From an uncultured Alistipes sp. (lineage in GTDB: Bacteria > Bacteroidota > Bacteroidia > Bacteroidales > Rikenellaceae), in assembly GCA_947623965.1 (NCBI GenBank), contig CANQIF010000014.1, positions 1-50,196 on the forward strand: a DNA stretch of 50,196 bases, given 5' to 3'. The translations under genes were made by a program, and so were the position numbers. This document shows positions 1-8,653 of the stretch, piece after piece; the stretch's first letter is position 1; every line of letters starts with the position of its first letter. The notes under the pieces are model-generated. The model was not told the DNA's origin. It searched no databases and saw only the letters and a program-made list of their open reading frames with translations.

Positions 1-38
1 ATATTTGCATCGAGGTTTCGAAATGGGAACCTATGCGA

Positions 39-46
39 CAAATATA
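39..46 (-). promoter_or_regulatory. Possible -7 promoter box reading off the left edge
   Basis: On the minus strand this reads TATATTTG, which fits the Bacteroidetes -7 consensus TAnnTTTG. It would drive a gene beyond the left edge of the window. No good -33 TTTG was found at the right distance, so this is weak. Confidence 0.25.
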
Positions 47-85
47 CGAATTAAAATCGAATAAAAGTATGACGAAAACAGAAAA

Positions 86-237
86 ACCCGCAGCCGGGCG
101 GACGGGCCTGCGACTTTAGAGGAGCAGCCCTCCGCCCGGGGGCGGCTGCGGGCTGCCGATCCTGACGGACCGATTTTGCCGGCGGGCATTTCCTCCATAG
201 CCAGCGGCTGCGCGCAGCGATTGATTCCCGTGTAGAA
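86..237. repeat. GC-rich intergenic repeat block I
   Basis: Copy of a GC-rich repeat family that recurs in most large gaps of this window. The core at 124-156 is a 33-base imperfect palindrome: outer arms GCAGCCC and GGGCTGC, inner arms CCGCCC and GGGCGG. Flanking modules (CGCAGCGATTGATT and similar) also recur elsewhere. It lies just past the stop of the GH28 gene and could fold on a transcript. Confidence 0.7.
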
Positions 238-253
238 AACTTCCGCCGAAACA

Positions 254-1840
254 TTACTGCCCCATCGCAGGGCTGCAACTCTCGAAACGCAGGTTGCGGA
301 TCATGTCGCCCGAGATCTCCTGCTGCAGTTCGGCGCTGCCGAGGTCGAGCCGCACGTTCTCGAAGAGGGCGTCGCGCACATCGACGAGGCGGATGGCGCG
401 TTTCGACGAGACCGCCTCGATGTCGCGCAGCGTGATGCCGTCCACATCCACCAGATCGATCACATAGGGCGACGGCTTCGGCTTGAAGACCCCGTAGGCC
501 GTCCGGGTGGTGTCGCGGCGCGTATCGGCCGTGACGTTTTCGATGCGGATGTTGCGTGCGGGGCTCTCGGGAATGCCCTGCACATAGATCAACTCGCGGC
601 AGCCGTCGACGATCACCTGCCGGATCGTGACGTTGCGGAACGCGGGCGTGAGGTGCGTGAGGGCGGGAGCGGGCAGCCGCGACGAGAGACCTCCGACGAA
701 GTTGGCCGTGCCGAGCATCTCCCAGGCCATGGCTCCCGCCTCGGTCCGCAGGCGGATCCGTTCGAAATGGAGGTTCTCGCCGCCTCCGCCGCGCGGGCGG
801 CGCGTCTTGAGGCGGATGCCGACGCGTGTGCCGTCGCAGACGCAGTCGTGGGCGTAGAGGTTGCGGATCCACCCCGCCGTCTCGCTGCCCACCGTGAGGC
901 CGCCCATGCCGCGCAGCGCCAGACAGCGGCGCACGACGATGTTTTCGGAGGCGCGGCCGACGCGGTAGCCGAATTCGTTGCGGCCTCCCTTGACGGCGAT
1001 GTTGTCGTCGCCGCAGTCGGTCGTGACGTATTCGACCAGCACGTTGCGGCAGCAGGTCAGATCGACGCCGTCACCGCACGGGATGCCGTAGGAGCTGACG
1101 CGGATGCCGCGGATCACGACATTTTCGCAATAGACGGGCGCGACGTTCCAAAAGGCCGTGTTCTCGAACGATACCCCCTCGAGATAGACGTTGCGGCAGC
1201 CGATCGGACCGAAGAAGGTCGGCAGCTGGATCGTGCGCCCTTCGCGGCCGTCGAAGATGCGGTTGGCGACCGGCGTGTCGGGATCGATGTCGCCGTCGTT
1301 CTGCGGGCGGCCCTGCCGGATCGTGCCGCCCTGCGCGGGCCCGATCAGGCGGCCGCGGCCCGTAAGGGCGATATCATGGGCATCGCAGGCATAGATGCAG
1401 GCACCGAGCGAGTAGAGTTCGACTCCCGCATTGGTCGTGAAGACCGCGGGCAGGAAATCGGCCGTCTCGCCGCTGAAACGCACCTCGGCACCCTCTTCCA
1501 CATGGAGCTCTACCCCGCTTTTCAGCACGATGCGCCCCGTGTACCAATGGCCCGGAGCCAGCACGACGCGGCCGCCGCCCGCCTGCGAAAGATGGTCGAT
1601 CGCCTGCTGAATGTCGGCCGTGCACAACGACGCATCCGTGCGGGGTTCGAGCCGGACGGTCACGTCGCGGAAGTGCGGTTTGCGCAGCTGCGGCATGTAG
1701 AAGGGGGCCTCGATCGGGGCGATTTCGGCCGGCAGGGCGTCGGCGCCCACCTCGCTGCGGGTGGGGATCGGTTCGGTTACCTGCGCGGCGGCCGAAAAGG
1801 TCGCCAGCGAACAAGCAAGAAGAAGAGTAAGACGGTTCAT
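254..1840 (-). CDS. Glycoside hydrolase family 28 (polygalacturonase-like), secreted
   Basis: A 528-residue GH28 right-handed beta-helix enzyme, expected to cut galacturonan or related pectin linkages in the periplasm or outside. Residues 1-19 are a signal peptide ending in SAAAQ, which fixes the start at 1840; longer upstream reading runs into repeat DNA. Family motifs are visible: GDGVD near 256-260 and GDDNIAV near 277-283 (catalytic Asp cluster), GMGGLTVGSE near 311-320 and GIRLKT near 341-346 (the RIK element). The third motif normally reads GHG, so the usual His is a Met here, which may change activity or specificity. It stands alone, transcribed leftward, with another carbohydrate enzyme (GH95) nearby on the other strand. 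Family assignment is sure; substrate is not known. Confidence 0.9.
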   Translation of the reverse strand: MNRLTLLLACSLATFSAAAQVTEPIPTRSEVGADALPAEIAPIEAPFYMPQLRKPHFRDVTVRLEPRTDASLCTADIQQAIDHLSQAGGGRVVLAPGHWYTGRIVLKSGVELHVEEGAEVRFSGETADFLPAVFTTNAGVELYSLGACIYACDAHDIALTGRGRLIGPAQGGTIRQGRPQNDGDIDPDTPVANRIFDGREGRTIQLPTFFGPIGCRNVYLEGVSFENTAFWNVAPVYCENVVIRGIRVSSYGIPCGDGVDLTCCRNVLVEYVTTDCGDDNIAVKGGRNEFGYRVGRASENIVVRRCLALRGMGGLTVGSETAGWIRNLYAHDCVCDGTRVGIRLKTRRPRGGGGENLHFERIRLRTEAGAMAWEMLGTANFVGGLSSRLPAPALTHLTPAFRNVTIRQVIVDGCRELIYVQGIPESPARNIRIENVTADTRRDTTRTAYGVFKPKPSPYVIDLVDVDGITLRDIEAVSSKRAIRLVDVRDALFENVRLDLGSAELQQEISGDMIRNLRFESCSPAMGQ

Positions 1841-2010
1841 GATCCGGTGTAGGTTGGTTTTTCGTTGTTTCTGCAAGCGGCTTCCGGCGGTTCTTCGTCC
1901 TTTCGGACGGCGGGAGCTGCGTTTTAAGTACATATATTCTATCGTCCGCTGCTCGGAGGCGGGGGGCACTGTGGCCTGCATGGTCCTGACGGATCTATTC
2001 CAAACCAGTG

Positions 2011-2345
2011 CAAGCCCTCCGCCCGGGGGGCGGCTGCGGGCTGGCAAATTTAAAATCAGGCGCGATTGTCCGGTATTTTCGGGGCGCAGCCTGCGAAGCG
2101 GCCGCACGAAGCGGACCTGTGGGACGCGAGTTGCGGGCCTTCGCCGCCGGAGGCTGCGGCCCGCCGACCTCTACGAGGTCGAATGTACACCACAGATACG
2201 GCCCACTAATCGCTGCGCAATTGATTCCTACCCGAGGCAAGCCCGCAGCCGAGCGGTGGGCTTGCGACGAGCAGCGCGAGGATGCAGCCCTCCGCCGGGG
2301 GGCGGCTGCGGGCTGCCGATCGCTCCGCGATCGATTTCGGCGCAA
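2011..2345. repeat. GC-rich intergenic repeat block II
   Basis: Most of the 608-base gap between the GH28 and cyclophilin genes is made of the same GC-rich repeat modules. There is a degenerate core at 2011-2043 and a clean 33-base core at 2284-2316. Between them is a module matching GGGGCGCAGCCTGCGAAGC and another matching GCAAGCCCGCAGCCGAGCGG, both seen in other blocks. No convincing gene was found in 1841-2448; the ORFs there are by-products of GC-rich repeats. Confidence 0.7.
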
Positions 2346-2448
2346 AACAGCTCAACAACAACTTGCTGCTGCGGACAGTCGGTCACATAGCAACCGAAAC
2401 GACACGGCAATTCACCGTTTCGCTCTTGCTGACAATCGGCGCAGCGGC

Positions 2449-3021
2449 CTACTCCTCGACGATGCGGATCGAAAGGATCCGGTCGCCCTGGCGAATGTCG
2501 TCGATGACGTCCAACCCCTCGATCACGCGGCCGAAGCAGGTGTGGCGGCCGTCGAGGTGCTGCGTATTCTCGCGGTTGCAACAGATGAAGAACTGCGACC
2601 CGCCCGTATCCTTGCCTGCATGGGCCATCGAGAGAACGCCGCGGTCGTGGTACTGGCGCGGTGCCGAGGTCTCGCACTTGATCGTGTACCCGGGGCCGCC
2701 CGTTCCGTCGCCGCGCGGGCAGCCGCCCTGAATCACGAAATCGGGAATGACGCGGTGAAAGGTCAATCCGTCGTAGAAGTTGTGGCTGGCCAGCTCAACG
2801 AAGTTGCGCACTGTTCCGGGCGTTTCGTTCGTGTAGAGTTCGGCCTTCATCAGCCCCTTTTCGGTCTCGATCAGGGCATACTGTTTCTTGTCGTTCATGG
2901 ATTTGGAATTAGGTTGATCGGTTACGTCAGACGAAATGGCAGGCCTGCATGCCCGCCATACGAGCGCAGCGGCTGCCACGAGCAGCACCGACGCGCAGAT
3001 GCAAAAGAAGATATTTTTCAT
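2449..3021 (-). CDS. Peptidyl-prolyl cis-trans isomerase, cyclophilin type
   Basis: A 190-residue cyclophilin that should catalyse proline cis-trans isomerisation during folding in the cell envelope. Residues 5-24 form a hydrophobic segment (signal anchor or signal peptide), then a short linker, then the catalytic domain from about residue 45. Cyclophilin signatures are present: [13 protein letters not shown] (catalytic Arg, Phe), [23 protein letters not shown] and the [18 protein letters not shown] stretch. The start at 3021 keeps the membrane segment and sits about 20 bases after a good promoter. A second Met at residue 42 could start a cytosolic form, but no separate signal supports it. 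No partner gene adjoins it. Confidence 0.93.
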   Translation of the reverse strand: MKNIFFCICASVLLVAAAALVWRACRPAISSDVTDQPNSKSMNDKKQYALIETEKGLMKAELYTNETPGTVRNFVELASHNFYDGLTFHRVIPDFVIQGGCPRGDGTGGPGYTIKCETSAPRQYHDRGVLSMAHAGKDTGGSQFFICCNRENTQHLDGRHTCFGRVIEGLDVIDDIRQGDRILSIRIVEE

Positions 3022-3042
3022 TTATTTGCGGATCCTTGTTTA

Positions 3043-3075
3043 CAAAGATACGAATAAGTCGAGCGCAATGCCAAA
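3043..3075 (-). promoter_or_regulatory. Promoter of the cyclophilin gene, inside a repeat unit
   Basis: Minus-strand -7 box TATCTTTG at 3043-3050 and -33 TTTG at 3072-3075, 21 bases apart, matching Bacteroidetes promoters. Both boxes belong to the first copy of the 73-74 bp repeat array. Confidence 0.6.
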
Positions 3076-3310
3076 TTTATTTGCGCGTTGCCGAGACGAA
3101 GTATCTTCGGCGCAGCCAAAGTACGAATAAGTCGAGGGCAATGCCAAATTTATTTGCGCATTGCAGAGATGGCGTATCTTCGGCGCAGCCAAAGATACGA
3201 AAAGCCGCGGGCAGAAACAAGCGAAAAACTCGATTATGCCGAGGACGGAGCAGCTGGAAGATACGAACAAGCCGTGCCTAAAAGCGATTTTATTCGCTTC
3301 GGCATCGCGG
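3043..3310. repeat. Tandem array of 73-74 bp promoter-like units
   Basis: Units start with CAAAG(A)TACGAA at 3043, 3117 and 3190; a fourth, shorter copy starts near 3259. The first two are nearly identical and include GCAATGCCAAATTTATTTGC and GTATCTTCGGCGCAGCC. Related arrays lie at 34655-34845 and 48963-49064. The rest of the 483-base gap (3311-3504) shows short GC-rich repeats and no gene. Confidence 0.75.
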
Positions 3311-3504
3311 TCCCGATTTTTTTCACTAACTTGCAGGCTGGTTGCCGCGGAGGGCGCGAACCGCCCGCAACCGGCAACCGCCTGCGACGGGCAATCCGTA
3401 TCCGGCGAAACGCAGCCTGCAATCGGTAAAGCGCAGCCGGTAACCGGAAACCGCAACCGCACCCCAAACCGAAAGACCTAAAGGACCCGAAAAAACGACC
3501 CGAT

Positions 3505-5982
3505 ATGACCCGAAAACTTTGCACGCTCGCCCTGCTGCTCCTCGTCCTGCTGCCGGCTTCGGCCCGCAAGCGCGTCGAGGCGGGCGCCCTCACGCTTTGG
3601 TACAAGGCTCCTGCGGCCGACTGGAATGCCGCCCTGCCCGTCGGCAACGGCCGTCTGGGAGCCATGATCTTCGGCAATGCCGACGATGAACTGCTCCAGC
3701 TCAACGACAACACGCTCTACTCCGGCGAGCCGTCGAGCCGCTGGACCGACCTCGACATCACGAAGGACTACCCCGACATGGTCCGGCTCCTCGAAGCGGA
3801 GCGATACCCCGAGGCGGCCGAGCTGCTCAAGCGGTGGACGGGACGGCTGCACGAGTGTTACCAGCCTCTCGGCGACTGGCACATCCGCGACTTCCGCGGC
3901 GGCAAGGCCAAGGCTTACCGGCGTTACCTCGACCTCGAGCGGGGTGTCGCCACCGTGCAGTACGAGCGCGACAACTACCGCTTCCGCCGCGAAATCTTCG
4001 CCTCGCATCCCGACGGGGTGATCGTCATGCGTCTTACGACCGACTGTCCCGTGGGCTGGGACATCGCCGTGGGGCTCTCCTCGCCCCATCCCGTCCGCAC
4101 GAAGATCGACGCCCGCAAACGGCTCGTCTCGATGAGCGGGCAGGCCCCCGGGCGCGTAGACCGCCGCAACTACAGCGACTTCGAGGCCTGGGGCCACGAG
4201 AGGCGCCATCCCTACCTCTTCGGGGAGGACGGCTCGCGCACGGGCAAACCCCGCGTCCTTTACGGCGATGACATCGACGGCTGCGGCATGTTCTTCGAGA
4301 GCCGGTTAGAGGTGCATGCCGCCGACCCGTCGGCCGCAATCGAGGATCTGGGCGACCGGCTCCGCATCCGCGGCGCCAAGGAGATCGTCCTCGTCTTCGC
4401 GTCGGCCACGAGCTACAACGGCCCCTTCAAGAGCCCCTCGCGCGAAGGGCTGGATGCCGCCCGGCTGGCCGACGACGCCCTCAAACGCATCCGCACGAAG
4501 CCTTACGAAGCGATGCTCGCCGACCACACGGCCGACTACCGCGCCCTTTTCGACCGGCTGACCCTCACCCTGCCCGCCGATCCCGCAGCCGCCGAGCTGC
4601 CGACCGACGAGCGCATCCAGCGTTACGCCGCCGCTACGCGGGCCGCGAAGACGCCCGCCGACCAGGAGCTCGTCGCCCTGCTCTTCCAGTACGGCCGCTA
4701 CCTGATGATCGCCGGATCGCGCGAGGGCGGCCAGCCGCTCAACCTGCAGGGTATCTGGAACAAGGACCTCATCCCCTCGTGGAACAGCGGCTACACGGCC
4801 AATATCAACGTCGAGATGAACTATTGGCCCGCCGAGGTCGCCAACCTTTCGGAGTGCCACGAACCGTTCCTGAAGATGATCGGCGAGTGTGCCGCCACGG
4901 GAGCCGAATGCGCCCGCGACATGTACCATCGCCGCGGCTGGGTCGGACACCACAACTGTTCGATTTGGCGCGAGACCTACCCCAACGACGGCGGCGCCTG
5001 CACGGTTTTCTGGCCGATGATGGGGGCCTGGTTCTCGTCGCACCTCTGGGAGCACTACGCCTACACGGGCGACCGCGAGTGGCTTGCCCGCGATGCCTAC
5101 CCGATCATGAAGGGGGCGGCGGAGTTCTACCTCGACTGGCTCGTCCGCGACCGCGAGGGGTGCTGGATCACCCCCGTCAGCACCTCGCCCGAGAATCTTT
5201 TCATCGACCCCGCCACGAAGCAGGCCTGCGGCGTGGCGCAGGGTTCGACGGCCGACCTGTCGATGATCCGCGAACTCTTCACCCGCACGATCGCGGCCGC
5301 CGAGGCGATCGGGGTCGATGCCCCGCTGCGCGACACGCTGCGCGACCGGCTCGACGGACTTCTCCCCTTCCGCATCGGCGCCTACGGACGTCTGCAGGAG
5401 TGGAGCCGCGACTTCGAAGACCAGGATCCGCACCATCGCCACGTCTCGCACCTCGTGAGCCTCTACCCCTTCGGGCAGATCACCCCCGCGACACCGGAAT
5501 TCTTCGCTGCAGCCCGCAAGACGCTCGAGATGCGCGGCGACGAGGCGACGGGCTGGTCGAGCGGTTGGAAGATCAACCTTTGGGCCCGGCTGCTCGACGG
5601 CGAACGCGCCTTTAAGCTGATCGGAACCCTGCTGCGTCCCGTCGGATTCGGCCCCGCCGCCCTCCGCTCGACCGAAGGGGGCGTCTACGCCAACCTCTTC
5701 GACGCCCACCCGCCCTTCCAGATCGACGGCAACTTCGGCTTCACGGCCGGCATCTGCGAGATGCTCATGCAGAGCCACGAAGGAAAGATCCGGTTGATGC
5801 CCGCCGTGCCGGCCGCCTGGTCGTCGGGGGCTGTCCGCGGGCTGGTGGCCCGCGGCGGCTACACGATCGACATGGTGTGGGAGAAGGGGCGCATCACCGA
5901 ACTGAAGATCCGCACGCGCACGGGAAAGCGGTGCGAGGTGGTCTCCGACTGGCCGATGGCGTCGGTCGAGTGGATCGACTGA
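3505..5982 (+). CDS. Glycoside hydrolase family 95 (alpha-L-fucosidase / alpha-L-galactosidase type), secreted
   Basis: An 825-residue GH95 enzyme, an inverting hydrolase that removes terminal alpha-1,2-L-fucose or, in some Bacteroidetes members, alpha-L-galactose from glycans. Residues 1-20 are a signal peptide (hydrophobic run then ASA), so it acts in the periplasm or outside. The N-terminal beta domain starts at LWYKAPAADWNAALPVGNGR (about 31-50); the (alpha/alpha)6 barrel follows. Residues known to matter in the Bifidobacterium enzyme AfcA have visible counterparts: NIN at 433-435, Glu563 in TSPENLF, and Asp741 in QIDGNFGF. Length is normal for the family. It is divergent from the cyclophilin gene and alone on its strand. 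Exact sugar specificity cannot be read from sequence. Confidence 0.93.
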   Translation: MTRKLCTLALLLLVLLPASARKRVEAGALTLWYKAPAADWNAALPVGNGRLGAMIFGNADDELLQLNDNTLYSGEPSSRWTDLDITKDYPDMVRLLEAERYPEAAELLKRWTGRLHECYQPLGDWHIRDFRGGKAKAYRRYLDLERGVATVQYERDNYRFRREIFASHPDGVIVMRLTTDCPVGWDIAVGLSSPHPVRTKIDARKRLVSMSGQAPGRVDRRNYSDFEAWGHERRHPYLFGEDGSRTGKPRVLYGDDIDGCGMFFESRLEVHAADPSAAIEDLGDRLRIRGAKEIVLVFASATSYNGPFKSPSREGLDAARLADDALKRIRTKPYEAMLADHTADYRALFDRLTLTLPADPAAAELPTDERIQRYAAATRAAKTPADQELVALLFQYGRYLMIAGSREGGQPLNLQGIWNKDLIPSWNSGYTANINVEMNYWPAEVANLSECHEPFLKMIGECAATGAECARDMYHRRGWVGHHNCSIWRETYPNDGGACTVFWPMMGAWFSSHLWEHYAYTGDREWLARDAYPIMKGAAEFYLDWLVRDREGCWITPVSTSPENLFIDPATKQACGVAQGSTADLSMIRELFTRTIAAAEAIGVDAPLRDTLRDRLDGLLPFRIGAYGRLQEWSRDFEDQDPHHRHVSHLVSLYPFGQITPATPEFFAAARKTLEMRGDEATGWSSGWKINLWARLLDGERAFKLIGTLLRPVGFGPAALRSTEGGVYANLFDAHPPFQIDGNFGFTAGICEMLMQSHEGKIRLMPAVPAAWSSGAVRGLVARGGYTIDMVWEKGRITELKIRTRTGKRCEVVSDWPMASVEWID

Positions 5983-6019
5983 GACGCCGATTGTGGTAAA
6001 AAAGTCAGCCTGCGAACTC

Positions 6020-6585
6020 GGTCGCGCAACGATTGGCGGGCCGCAGTAGCTATTTGTGGTGGGGTGTCTTGCGTCAAATTCGGTCGCGGAGCGATCGGCA
6101 GCCCGCAGCCGCCCCCTGGCGGAGGGCTGCAGCTCGCGTCCCGCAGGTCCGCTTGCGCAGGCCCGTCCGCTCGGCTGCGGGCATGGCCTCGGTGGAAATC
6201 AATCGCGCAGCGATCGGCGGGCCGCAGCCTCCCGGCGGCGGAGGCCCGCAGTTCGTGGCCGAACATGCGCGCTCCGCAGGCTGCAGCCCGAAGACATCGG
6301 GGAACGGGCTTAATTTGAATATTGAATTTTAATGATGAATTTGCGGCTTCGTTGAAGCCGCAGCGGGCCGCAGCTTCGCCCCGCGAAGGCCCGCATCTCG
6401 CGTCCGCTCGTGCAGGCGCTTCGCAAGCCGCGGCCCGATTTCGGAAGTTGTGCGGATGGTGGTCGGACTCGATGCCGTCAGGCATCGGCGGGCCGCAGCT
6501 TCCCGGTTGCGGAGGCCTGCAACTCGCGCCCCGCAGGTCCGCTTCATGCGATCCCTCCGCAGGCTGCAGCCCGAAGCCCCCGAAA
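6020..6585. repeat. GC-rich intergenic repeat block III
   Basis: Nearly all of the 704-base gap between GH95 and the zinc-binding lipoprotein gene. A clean 33-base core lies at 6098-6130, followed by modules GCGCAGCGATCGGCGGGCC, GCGCTCCGCAGGCTGCAGCC and a second degenerate set at 6355-6585. AT-rich stretches near 6310-6345 separate the sets. Several ORFs cross it in different frames, none protein-like. No gene seen. Confidence 0.7.
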
Positions 6586-6686
6586 GACCCCGAGGGACCC
6601 CGAAAGACCGAGAAACGACCTTTCCCGGATAATGACGGAGCCGATCCCGTCGGGAACCGGCACCGATTATGCAATAAAGAAAGAAA

Positions 6687-7694
6687 ATGAGTAACAACCG
6701 ACTTTTTCCTGCAGTTCTTGCGCTCTTTGCGGCGCTGCTTCCGGCTGCCTGCTCGAACGGGCGCGCTGCGGCGGAGAGCGACGGGACGATCTGCGTCTCG
6801 ATTCCTCCGCTGAAGAGCCTCGTCACGGCGATCGTCGAGGACGACTTCCCGATTGTCGTGCTGGTTCCGCCCGGAGCCTCGCCCGAGACCTTCGAGCCGA
6901 CCCCCAAACAACTCGTCGCTGTCCGGCGGGCGCAATGGCTCTTCCAGATCGGCCTCATCGACTTCGAGACCGCCCTCGTAAAGAAGATCGCCGACCCTGA
7001 ACGCGTGGTCGATCTGGCGCGCAGTCCGGGTATCGAATGGATCGAGGGAAGCTGCTCGCACGCCCGGCATGCGGACGGCGGCCAGGCAGCTGAAGCGGCC
7101 GAAAAGACCGAAGCATCCGAAACAGCCGAATCGGCCAACGCGGCCGAATCGACCGGTGCCCACGATGACCACGACCACGCACACGCCCGCGAAAAAGGCC
7201 ACACCGGCCACGTGCACGGCATCGATCCGCATCTGTGGAGTTCGCCGCGGATGCTGCAGCGGATGGCGGCGACGATCTACGGGACGATCCATGCCGCCTA
7301 CCCCGACTCGCTTCGCTACACCCGGAATCACGAGCGGCTGCAGGCCGCACTGGCGGCGCTCGACCGCCGCACGGCCGACCGGATCGCCGCCAGCGGGGTG
7401 CGGACGATCTTTATCTATCACCCTGCCCTCACCTACTACGCCCGCGACTACGGGCTGCGGCAGATCGCCATCGAGGCCGAGGGCAAGGAGCCGTCGGCCC
7501 GCCACTTGGCCCGGCTGATCCGGCAGGCCCGCGAGGAGGGCATCCGCCGCATCCTCTACCAGCAGCAGTTCCCGAAATCGAGCGTCGAGGCGATCGCCGC
7601 CGATATCGGGGCCGAAACGGCGCCCTTCGATCCGCTGGCCGAGGATGCGATCGCCAACATCGACGCCATCACCGAACTCGTCACCCGCCCATGA
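6687..7694 (+). CDS. Zinc/manganese ABC transporter substrate-binding lipoprotein (ZnuA-like)
   Basis: A 335-residue metal-binding component of a cluster A-I ABC importer. The signal peptide ends in a lipobox LPAAC, with Cys22 as the lipidated residue, so it is an envelope lipoprotein. Metal ligands expected of the family are visible: a His-rich loop around residues 153-176 (DDHDHAHAREKGHTGHVHG) followed by DPHLWSSP, and HPALTYYARDYGL further on. A low-complexity Glu/Ala/Thr/Ser stretch (about 130-152) precedes the His loop. The ATG follows an A-rich leader. Its stop overlaps the ATPase start by 3 bases (ATGA), so the two are translationally coupled. The His loop favours zinc, but manganese cannot be excluded. 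Confidence 0.88.
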   Translation: MSNNRLFPAVLALFAALLPAACSNGRAAAESDGTICVSIPPLKSLVTAIVEDDFPIVVLVPPGASPETFEPTPKQLVAVRRAQWLFQIGLIDFETALVKKIADPERVVDLARSPGIEWIEGSCSHARHADGGQAAEAAEKTEASETAESANAAESTGAHDDHDHAHAREKGHTGHVHGIDPHLWSSPRMLQRMAATIYGTIHAAYPDSLRYTRNHERLQAALAALDRRTADRIAASGVRTIFIYHPALTYYARDYGLRQIAIEAEGKEPSARHLARLIRQAREEGIRRILYQQQFPKSSVEAIAADIGAETAPFDPLAEDAIANIDAITELVTRP

Positions 7695-8488
7695 AACTCG
7701 TCACGCTTGAAGATGTCAGCGTTGCCTACGATGGCTGCGAAGCGCTGCAGCACGTCGATCTGGAGATCGACTCGGCCGACTTTCTCGGCGTGATCGGCCC
7801 CAACGGCGGCGGCAAGACGACGCTCGTGCGGGCGATTCTCGGCACGGTGCCTCACAGCGGGACGATCCGTTTCGCCCCCGAGCTCAGCAATGGCCGCGAA
7901 CGGCTTATCGGCTACATGCCGCAGCTCACGGAGTTCGACCGCGCCTTCCCGATCTCGGTCGCCGAGGTGGTCCTCTCGGGGCTGCAGGGGCGCCGCGGCT
8001 TCCGCAGCCGCTATACGCGGGCCGACCGCGGGAAGGTCGCCGAACTGCTTGAACGGACGGGGCTCGGCAGCATCGCCCGCCGGCCGATCGGCGAAATTTC
8101 GGGCGGTCAGATGCAGCGGGCCCTGCTGTGCCGCGCCGTTATCTCCGATCCGAAGCTGTTGATTCTGGACGAGCCGACCAACTTCGTGGACAACCGCTTC
8201 GAACACGAGCTCTACGCCACGCTGCAGGAGCTCAACCGCCGCATGGCGATTGTCATGGTTTCGCACGACATCGGCACGATCACGAGCATTGTGAAGGAGA
8301 TCGTCTGCGTCAACCGCACCGTCCACCGCCACCGCTCGAACCGCATTACCGAAGCGCAGCTGCAGAACTACAACTGTCCGATTCAGCTTCTCTCCCACGG
8401 CATCGTGCCTCACACTGTGCTGGCCCACCACCCCGGCGACGGCTGCTGCGACCCGCACGACAGCGGCTGCAGCCACGCACACGATTGA
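7691..8488 (+). CDS. Zinc/manganese ABC transporter ATP-binding protein (ZnuC-like)
   Basis: A 265-residue ATPase subunit that would power metal import with the preceding lipoprotein. Walker A GPNGGGKTT at about 36-44, signature ISGGQMQR at about 136-143, Walker B LLILDEPT at about 156-163, and the His switch in VSHDIG. The C-terminal 20 residues are rich in His and Cys (HHPGDGCCDPHDSGCSHAHD), an unusual tail that may bind or sense metal. The start at 7691 overlaps the upstream stop. No permease (ZnuB-like) gene follows; the next gene is ObgE on the other strand, so the membrane subunit must be encoded elsewhere if the importer works. Confidence 0.88.
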   Translation: MKLVTLEDVSVAYDGCEALQHVDLEIDSADFLGVIGPNGGGKTTLVRAILGTVPHSGTIRFAPELSNGRERLIGYMPQLTEFDRAFPISVAEVVLSGLQGRRGFRSRYTRADRGKVAELLERTGLGSIARRPIGEISGGQMQRALLCRAVISDPKLLILDEPTNFVDNRFEHELYATLQELNRRMAIVMVSHDIGTITSIVKEIVCVNRTVHRHRSNRITEAQLQNYNCPIQLLSHGIVPHTVLAHHPGDGCCDPHDSGCSHAHD

Positions 8489-8596
8489 CCCTCCGTACGA
8501 CTGGAGCGGGGACGGCCGGACAGCAACCGCCGCAACCGCAGCTATCGCGCAAATGCGGCGCTTGTAGCAACTGCCCCTGAACTATTTTGCAAACGC

Positions 8597-8638
8597 AGCG
8601 GGGGCGGCACCGATCGACCGGTGCCGCCCCCGCTTTTT
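8597..8638 (+). terminator. Intrinsic terminator after the metal ABC pair
   Basis: A perfect 16-bp stem, 8597-8612 with 8619-8634, loop ATCGAC, then TTTTT. It sits between the convergent ABC and obgE genes. Confidence 0.85.
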
Positions 8639-8653
8639 CATCCGTCGGGTGCC

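Noticed and set aside
653..1852. Long + strand ORF (399 codons) opposite the GH28 gene
   Set aside because: Shadow frame of a GC-rich gene; the sequence is Ala/Arg/Asp-rich with no domain, while the minus strand has clear GH28 motifs and a signal peptide.
3043..3310. CRISPR array at the 73-74 bp repeats
   Set aside because: The whole unit repeats without unique spacers, and the copies diverge along their length.
4306..5778. 490-codon minus-strand ORF inside the GH95 gene
   Set aside because: Shadow frame; the + strand has GH95 catalytic motifs throughout.
6322..6690. ORFs in the gap before the zinc-binding lipoprotein
   Set aside because: Made of dispersed repeat modules in several frames; the same translated fragments appear in other repeat blocks.
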